Source of the DNA: DASPSM01 sp963800135
GTDB lineage: Bacteria > Planctomycetota > Planctomycetia > Planctomycetales > Planctomycetaceae
DNA: 64,000 nucleotides
Assembly (NCBI GenBank): GCA_963800135.1
Contig: CAWCZR010000012.1
Coordinates: forward strand, 62,001 to 126,000
Direction of reading: 5' to 3'
Below, piece after piece: positions 57,618-64,000 of this stretch. A program made the position numbers and the translations under genes. The notes beneath the pieces are model-generated. The model did no database searches and had not been told where the DNA came from. It worked only from the letters and a program-made list of their open reading frames with translations. Every line of letters begins with the position of its first letter. The first letter of the stretch is position 1.

Positions 57618-59066
57618 TCAAACCCGGACGTCGCCGCGGGTAACGTCAAGATCGGCCCGGTGGCGTGCGAGAATGGGATCGACGACGTCGCGGACGAAGG
57701 CGTAGACTTGCTCGGGGGCTCGGCCGACGAATTTGCGGGCATCCAGAGCGTCCGCCAGGTCGACGCCGGCAAAAGCGGGGTCGGCCTTCAGTCGCGCGAA
57801 CAGATCGTTGGCCGCCCCCTCGTCTTTCACCTGGCGTGCCGCTTCCTGGCTGTGGATGCGGATCCGCTCGTGCAGCACTTGCCGATCGCCGCCGGCCCGC
57901 ACGCCGGCCATCAGGATCTCCTCGGTCGCCAGGAACGGCAGCTCCTCTCGCAAGTTGCGCCCGATCACTCGCGGGTGAACGACGAGCCCTTCGATCACGT
58001 TGCGGTACAGGATGAGCACGGCGTCGATCGCCAAGAACGACTGCGGCAACGACAGCCGGCGGTTGGCGCTGTCGTCGAGCGTGCGTTCCATCCACTGCGT
58101 GGCGGCGGTCTGTTCGGCGTTGCCGGCCAGGCTGATGGCGAATCGCGACAGCGCGCACATCCGCTCCGAGCGCATCGGGTTCCGCTTGTAGGCCATCGCC
58201 GACGAGCCGATCTGCTTGCTCTCGAACGGCTCGTCGAGCTCCTTGCGACTCTGGAGAATCCGCAGATCGGTGCCGGCCTTGTGTGCCGACTGACCGACGC
58301 CCGCCAATGCGGCCAGCACCTGCGCATCGACCTTGCGCGAGTACGTCTGCCCCGTGACCGGATACGAGGCCGCGAATCCCATTTTCTCGGCGACGCGTCG
58401 GTCGAGCGCCGCAACTTTCGTGTGATCGCCATCGAACAGCGACAGAAAGCTGGCTTGCGTGCCCGTCGTCCCCTTGGCACCGCGAAACTTGAGCTGCGCC
58501 AAGCGATGCTCGACCTCTTCGAGATCGAGCACCAGGTCGTAGCACCACAGCGTGGCCCGTTTACCGACTGTGGTCGGCTGGGCCGGCTGCAGATGCGTTA
58601 AGCCGAGGCAGGGCAAGTCGCGGTGCTTTTCGGCGAAACGCGCGAGTGCATCGATGGCCGCGACCAGCCCGCTTTGTACCCGCTGCAGGCTTTCGCGAAT
58701 CAGGATCAGCTCGGTGTTGTCGGTGACGAAGGCGCTCGTCGCTCCCAGGTGCAGGATGCCGCCGGCTCCCGGGCAGCGATCGCGATACGTATAGACGTGG
58801 GCCATCACGTCGTGTCGCAGATCGCGCTCGTAGCGAGCGGCCAGCTCAAAATCGATATCGTCGACGGCGGCGGCCAGCTCGTCGATTTGCACCTGGGTGA
58901 TCGGCAACCCCAGCTCGCGCTCGGCCTCAGCCAGCGCGACCCAGAGTTTGCGCCACGTCGAATGGATGCGCTGCCGCGACCAGAGCCGGCAAATCGCTTC
59001 CGAGGCGTAGCGGCCAATCAGGGGATTTTCGTAAAGCTCTTGCGGCGCTCGGCTGGAACTCGCCAC
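57618..59066 (-). CDS. purB: Adenylosuccinate lyase
   Basis: A 482-residue enzyme of the fumarase/aspartase superfamily that cleaves SAICAR and adenylosuccinate in purine synthesis. Segments: NPLIGRYASEAICRLWSRQR at the N-terminus, GGILHLGATSAFVTDNTELI with the catalytic His/Ser region, THLQPAQPTTVGKRATLW, and the signature loop SSAMAYKRNPMRSERMCALS with its flexible Ser. The C-terminus, with VHPRVIGRNLREELPFLATE, is typical of the long PurB type. The length is normal. It converges on the kinase (14-base gap) and is divergent from transaldolase. Confidence 0.94.
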   Translation of the reverse strand: MASSSRAPQELYENPLIGRYASEAICRLWSRQRIHSTWRKLWVALAEAERELGLPITQVQIDELAAAVDDIDFELAARYERDLRHDVMAHVYTYRDRCPGAGGILHLGATSAFVTDNTELILIRESLQRVQSGLVAAIDALARFAEKHRDLPCLGLTHLQPAQPTTVGKRATLWCYDLVLDLEEVEHRLAQLKFRGAKGTTGTQASFLSLFDGDHTKVAALDRRVAEKMGFAASYPVTGQTYSRKVDAQVLAALAGVGQSAHKAGTDLRILQSRKELDEPFESKQIGSSAMAYKRNPMRSERMCALSRFAISLAGNAEQTAATQWMERTLDDSANRRLSLPQSFLAIDAVLILYRNVIEGLVVHPRVIGRNLREELPFLATEEILMAGVRAGGDRQVLHERIRIHSQEAARQVKDEGAANDLFARLKADPAFAGVDLADALDARKFVGRAPEQVYAFVRDVVDPILARHRADLDVTRGDVRV

Positions 59067-59264
59067 GGAACCTCTTTCGTCCTCAAAAAATCAAAAACTC
59101 ACTCGAATAAATTGCTCAGACAATTCCTATCGCCGCGAAACTCGACCCGCACGGAGCCGGGCCGTAAAATTTGCGCCAGCATCTGAGCGACTCGCGCAGG
59201 GCCCACAACGCTTGGGACACTGGGGATGACACCGCCAGCAACCGGCGCGTTCGGGTCGAATCGT
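59067..59264. other. Intergenic region between purB and transaldolase (left part)
   Basis: Together with 59317-59405 this is the divergent control region of purB and the transaldolase-hslVU genes. An A-rich stretch lies close to purB (59084-59110). No gene is supported. Confidence 0.45.
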
Positions 59265-59316
59265 CTACAATTGCCCCGGGCTGGGTTGTTGGGCTCGGTC
59301 GCCGGGGCCATTGTAG
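59265..59316. promoter_or_regulatory. Inverted repeat carrying two face-to-face TACAAT elements
   Basis: Arms CTACAATTGCCCCGG (59265-59279) and its near-complement (59302-59316, one mismatch in 15) are separated by 22 bases. Each arm contains TACAAT, the left arm on the plus strand and the right arm on the minus strand. It could be an operator, a hairpin in the leader of the transaldolase message, or a pair of opposed promoters. Confidence 0.5.
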
Positions 59317-59405
59317 CGGGGCCTGCCCGCACTGTGGAGAAGCCGACCGACCTGCCCGTTCCGAATACGAGCGGCAAGAACACCTGAAACCGAAAGGGAT
59401 TCGAC

Positions 59406-61054
59406 ATGACACCCTTGGAATCGCTGATCGCAACGGGGACGAAACTCTGGCTCGACAGCGTCGATCCCGACTTGATCAAGGTCAACCGCGGCTTCGGGGC
59501 GACGGGCGCCACCTCGAACCCCATCATCATTTCGGACCTCATCAAGACGGGCCGCTTCGATAAACACCTCACCGAGCTGATGGAAAAAGGCTCGAGCGAC
59601 GAAGAGGTCGCCTGGCTGATGACCGACAACTTCGTCCGCCAGGCCCAAGAGGTCTTTAAGGAGGTCAATAACTCGACCAAAGGCAACAACGGCTACGTGA
59701 GCTTCGAGCTCGACCCGCTGCTGGAGGATCCCGCCTGCAAGCTGTCAGTCCCCGAAAAGGCGGCGAAGTACGTGGAGTTGGGCCGCAAATGGTCGGCCGG
59801 CCATACGAACCGCATGATCAAGGTGCCCGGCACTCCGGGCGGGCTGGCGGCGCTCGAGCAGTTGGCGTCCGAGGGCCTTACCCTCAATGTCACGCTGCTC
59901 TTCTCCGATCGCCAGTACAAGATCGCCCGCGACAACGTCTGGCGCGGAGCGCAACGGCGGAAGTCGCTCGACCGGTTCAAGTCGGTCTACAGCATCTTCG
60001 TCAGCCGGCTCGACGTCTACACGAAGGAGCACATTCCCGAGCTGTCGGCGGCCGCGCAGGGGCAAGTCGGCATCGTGAACGCCAAGCGGCTCTGGAAGGA
60101 GAACCAGGAGTTCTGGAAGGACAAGAAGCTGCCCCTGCAGCAAGAGTTCATTTTCGCCAGCACGGGAACCAAGGATAAGCACGACCCGCCGGACAAGTAC
60201 GTCTCCGCCTTCGCGGGCGCGGACATCGAGACCAATCCGCCGGCCACCAACGCGGCCGTGCAGGCGATGGCCGGCAAGACCTTCACGCGGATGGTCGATC
60301 AGCTGCCCGCGCAGGCCGTGCTCGACGAAGTCGATAAAAAGGTCGATTTCCATAAGCTCGAAGAAGTGCTGATGGACGAGGGGACGAAGAAATTCGCCGA
60401 TCCCTTCAAGAGCCTCTTGGCGCTGATTGCCCAAAAGCGGTCGGCGCTCGATGACGGCCGGTCGCCGATGAACGACCGAGCGCAATCCGATGCAGCATCC
60501 ACGGGCGCGGCAGCGGGCCGCGCCCGTTCGACGACCATTCTCAGCGTCCGCCTCAACGGCAAGGTGGCCCTGGGGGGCGACGGCCAGGTGTCCTACGGGA
60601 ACACCATCATGAAGGCCGACACGCGGAAGATCCGCAGGATTCTCGACAACAAGGTGCTGGTCGGCTTCGCCGGCTCGACGGCCGACGCCTTCGCCCTGCT
60701 CGAACGTTTCGAGGCCCGGGCCAAGGATTATCCGGGTAACATCGTCCGAGCCGCGACGGAGCTGGCCCGCGACTGGCGGACGGATCGCCTGCTGAGACGG
60801 CTCGAGGCCATGATGGTCGTGATCAACGACGAGCACAGCCTGTTGATCACGGGCCAGGGAGACGTCGTTCAGCCCTCCGACGGCATCATCGGCATCGGCT
60901 CGGGCGGAACGTACGCACTCTCCGCAGCCCGGGCCCTCGTGCAGAACACCAAGCTGACCGCCATCGAAATTGTCCGTCGCTCCCTGGTGATCGCCTCCGA
61001 AATTGACGTCTACACCAACGCGAACATCGTGGTGGAGGAGATGAAGTGTTCGAA

Positions 61055-61058
<4 letters not shown>
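59406..61058 (+). CDS. Transaldolase family protein fused in frame to HslV
   Basis: One open frame of 550 codons holding two enzymes. Residues 1-350 are a transaldolase family protein: LWLDSVDPDLIKVNRGFGAT, GATSNPIIISDLIK, the Schiff-base Lys in RMIKVPGTPGGLAALEQL, then LTLNVTLLFSDRQYKIARD and the late AGKTFTRMVDQLPAQAVLDE. The transaldolase sequence looks complete at LLALIAQKRSALDDGRS; no stop codon follows and the frame runs into HslV at Met355. Transaldolase moves a three-carbon unit between sugar phosphates in the pentose phosphate pathway. I know of no natural transaldolase-HslV fusion. A one-base error near the AAAA at 60433-60436 would remove the fusion: an extra A gives a stop at 60451. 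ATG 59406 has AAGGGA upstream. Confidence 0.8.
60468..61058 (+). CDS. hslV: ATP-dependent protease subunit HslV (ClpQ)
   Basis: The proteolytic ring of the HslUV protease. The mature domain starts at TTILSVRLNGKVALGGDGQV; the first Thr is the catalytic nucleophile in this family. Other family positions are MKADTRKIRRILDNK with the conserved Lys, GFAGSTADAFALLERFEA, RDWRTDRLLRRLEAMMVV and IGIGSGGTYALSAARALVQN. If translated from ATG 60468 it carries about 21 residues (Ala/Ser-rich) before the Thr, which would have to be removed to free its amino group. E. coli HslV has only Met there. Its TGA overlaps the hslU start (ATGA), so hslV and hslU are translationally coupled. Confidence 0.92.
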
Positions 61059-62389
<1,331 letters not shown>

Positions 62390-62409
62390 GCGGGACTGAT
62401 TCTTGATGG

Positions 62410-62477
62410 GGCTGACCGACGAGTGACGCCGACTGGAGAGTGGCGCCGCCGGAGAAGTGGGGCTGACTAGGGAGTGG
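62410..62477 (+). repeat. Four imperfect 17-bp tandem repeats
   Basis: Units at 62410-62426, 62427-62443, 62444-62460 and 62461-62477, each of the form SGCYGAC/CBGRRGARGAGTGG; the last three end in (G)AGTGG. The last unit supplies the GGAG that acts as ribosome binding site for the gene at 62483. A related GTCCGAGTGG/GTCCGACTGG pair lies after that gene (62887-62911). Confidence 0.6.
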
Positions 62478-62482
62478 CGACG

Positions 62483-62878
62483 ATGAGCGATGCGGAAAAA
62501 ACTCCCGGCAATCCTCCCGCTCCCAAAGGCTCGCAACCCGCCTCCCGCCGCAGCGCGAGCACAACGGCCCGGATCGTCCGCGAAATGGACATGATGCGGG
62601 TTGGTATCGATGCGGTCCTGCGAAGTGCCTCGACGAGCCAACTCGTGGTCGAAGGTCCACCCGGTCTCAAGTTGCAGGATCAGATCAAAATCCACTTGCA
62701 CCACGTCGTCCAGCGGTTCGAGAAGGAAGTCCGCGGGTTGGTCCGGCAGATCGAACCGATCGACGCAGAGACCGAGCGGATGACCGTCGAACTGTTTACG
62801 CGGCTGACGCCCGTGGAAGTCGGCGTCCTCAAGATGGGAATCGACGTCGACGGCAACGCGGCCCCCCGGTGGATCTGA
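62483..62878 (+). CDS. Small conserved hypothetical protein (PilZ-like barrel possible)
   Basis: A 131-residue protein. ATG 62483 has GGAG eight bases upstream; a GTG at 62474 is also in frame. The first 25 residues are Pro/Ser/Lys-rich and disordered. Residues 35-125 are beta-rich: VGIDAVLRSASTSQLVVEGP, GLKLQDQIKIHLHHVVQRFE, KEVRGLVRQIEPIDAETERM and TVELFTRLTPVEVGVLKMGI. The strand order and 'kl.dqikI.L.n..qrfekeVrG.Vr' wording are reminiscent of PilZ-type barrels, but the Arg switch motif is not evident. It lies between hslU and a methyltransferase. Function unknown. Confidence 0.65.
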   Translation: MSDAEKTPGNPPAPKGSQPASRRSASTTARIVREMDMMRVGIDAVLRSASTSQLVVEGPPGLKLQDQIKIHLHHVVQRFEKEVRGLVRQIEPIDAETERMTVELFTRLTPVEVGVLKMGIDVDGNAAPRWI

Positions 62879-62929
62879 CGGGTAAGTCCGAGTGGTGGGT
62901 CCGACTGGCACGCCAACGAGAAAGCAACG

Positions 62930-63526
62930 ATGACCGAGCCGGCTGCGAAACCTGATCCCAACAACATTCTGAATTTGCTCTTCGCCTTTCGGCTGTCGAA
63001 AACGATGTTCGATGCCGTTTCGCTCGGGGTTTTCGACGCACTGGCCGAGCGGCCCCAGTCGGCGGCTACCCTTGCCGCTCGGCTCCAGGTGAATGCCGGC
63101 GCGCTCGAGCGGCTGCTCGACGCCTGTGTCGGTCTCAAATTGCTGGCCAAGAAAGGGCCAGAATACGCGAATACCCCGGAGGCCTCGGCCTATTTGTGCC
63201 AGGCCAGTCCCGATCGACTGACGGGCTACATCAACTATTCCAACGACGTGATGTGGAAGTTGTGGGCGAACCTGAAAGACGCAGTCCGCGAAGGGACGAA
63301 CCGCTGGAAGCAAACCTACGGCTGGGATGGCCCCCTGTTTTCGGCTTTTTACCGCACTGACGACGCACTCCGCGAGTTTTTAATGGGCATGCACGGGTTC
63401 GGACAAATCAGCTCGCCGCACGTGGCTGCGGCCTTCGACCTCGGGCGTTTCCGCCACCTCGTCGACCTGGGGGGCGGAACGGGCCATCTGGCCGTTGCCG
63501 CCTGCGAGCGTTACCCGGCCCTGCGC
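62930..63526 (+). CDS. SAM-dependent O-methyltransferase, N-terminal part
   Basis: First part of a methyltransferase of the acetylserotonin/hydroxyneurosporene O-methyltransferase type. The winged-helix dimerisation domain covers residues 12-100 (LNLLFAFRLSKTMFDAVSLG, VNAGALERLLDACVGLKLLA, YANTPEASAYL). The SAM-binding motif I follows at about 178-190 (RHLVDLGGGTGHLAVA). Homology ends at ERYPALR, 63526; the frame stays open to 63817 but is out of phase. One base is missing (or two are extra) in CGCACACC, which restores 'ALR.TVFDLPEAL'. The start is ATG 62930. Confidence 0.85.
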
Positions 63527-63528
63527 AC

Positions 63529-63954
63529 ACCGTGTTCGATCTGCCCGAAGCCCTGCCCCTGGCGCGAGAGATTGTCGGCGCCACTCCGGTGGCGGATCGG
63601 GTCCAATTCCAGGGCGGCGACTTTTTTCAGGACGCACTGCCGGACGCCGATCTCTTCAGCTTGGGGCGGATCCTGCACGACTGGACTGAGGTCAAGATCC
63701 GGCGGCTGCTGTCGCGCGTGTACGATCGGCTGCCGAGCGGTGGAGGCGTGCTGGTCGCCGAAAAGCTGCTCGACGACGATAAAACCGGTCCGAGCTGGGC
63801 GCAGATGCAATCTCTGAACATGCTGGTCTGCACGGAAGGCAAGGAACGGACGCTGGGCGAATACGCCGACTTGCTGCAACAGGTCGGCTTCGCCAACGTT
63901 GGCGGCAGCCGCAACGCTTCCCCACTGGACGCAGTTCTGGCCCTCAAGCCTTAG
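63529..63954 (+). CDS. SAM-dependent O-methyltransferase, C-terminal part
   Basis: Remainder of the methyltransferase: TVFDLPEALPLAREIVGATP with the acidic motif II, DRVQFQGGDFFQDALPDADL, FSLGRILHDWTEVKIRRLLS with the catalytic-type His/Asp, GGGVLVAEKLLDDDKTGPSW and TLGEYADLLQQVGFANVGGS. The full product is about 341 residues, normal for the family. Substrate unknown; such enzymes methylate small aromatic or polyketide-type hydroxyl groups. Confidence 0.85.
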   Translation, partial: TVFDLPEALPLAREIVGATPVADRVQFQGGDFFQDALPDADLFSLGRILHDWTEVKIRRLLSRVYDRLPSGGGVLVAEKLLDDDKTGPSWAQMQSLNMLVCTEGKERTLGEYADLLQQVGFANVGGSRNASPLDAVLALKP

Positions 63955-63972
63955 CTCGGGACCTGCCTACGC

Positions 63973-64000
63973 ATGCTGTTTCAGTTTGAAAGCGTCACCA
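63973..64000 (+). CDS. Possible start of a following gene, truncated by the window edge
   Basis: ATG 63973 opens MLFQFESVT and runs off the end. It lies 18 bases after the methyltransferase stop on the same strand. Too short to identify. Confidence 0.25.

Overview
The window looks like chromosomal DNA from a planctomycete, probably a Pirellulales-like or Gemmata-like lineage. The evidence is the protein families: a DUF1549/DUF1553 protein next to a DUF1501 Tat-signal protein, a PVC-type membrane-bound dehydrogenase with HEAT repeats and a CxxCH cytochrome domain, an ECF sigma factor coupled to a Ser/Thr kinase with WD40 repeats, an outer leucine-rich-repeat lipoprotein and a PQQ-like propeller protein with EF-hands. 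The DNA is GC-rich, coding is dense, and genes lie on both strands in short runs. I see no rRNA, tRNA, CRISPR array, phage or transposase.

Layout. 0.1-10.3 kb (minus strand): mfd, a PpiC-type peptidyl-prolyl isomerase lipoprotein, and a very large secretin carrying seven copies of a helical repeat, closed by a strong terminator. 10.7-11.7 kb: a Tat-exported aldo/keto reductase. 11.8-15.6 kb: a looser stretch of orphan proteins, a PilZ-like protein, an ankyrin-type gene broken by TAG, and an intergenic repeat field. 15.7-22.7 kb: a carboxypeptidase-regulatory-like repeat protein, an S9 dipeptidyl peptidase, a DsbD-N-like lipoprotein and a thioredoxin-type protein broken by TAA. 23.1-27.7 kb: NfeD plus flotillin, VOC, DUF1801, a membrane protein and an amidohydrolase-like protein. 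27.9-35.9 kb: cytochrome dehydrogenase, aldehyde dehydrogenase, a lone DUF6998 nuclease-fold protein, a PfkB/adenosine kinase, an M28 peptidase and a membrane protein. 36-46.7 kb: a GAF-sigma54 activator, class II aldolase, YqgE/AlgH, aldose epimerase, a HEAT/TPR protein, a PduO-type adenosyltransferase and an LRR lipoprotein. 46.7-53.2 kb: PQQ-like protein, RmlD, DUF1549/1553 and DUF1501. 53.4-59.1 kb: sigma factor-kinase pair and purB. 59.4-64 kb: a transaldolase whose frame runs into hslV, then hslU, a small protein and a methyltransferase.

The dominant oddity is gene breakage. Nine frameshifts interrupt eight otherwise well-conserved genes, two further genes carry an in-frame stop where a sense codon is expected, and transaldolase and hslV share one frame. 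Several breaks lie in short G or C runs. I read most of these as sequencing or assembly error; the split genes are listed in pieces with the join explained. Recurrent TAGAAT/TATAAT/TACAAT hexamers upstream of genes look like the housekeeping -10 element, and two genes (mfd, PfkB kinase) have it so close to the start codon that their mRNAs may be leaderless.
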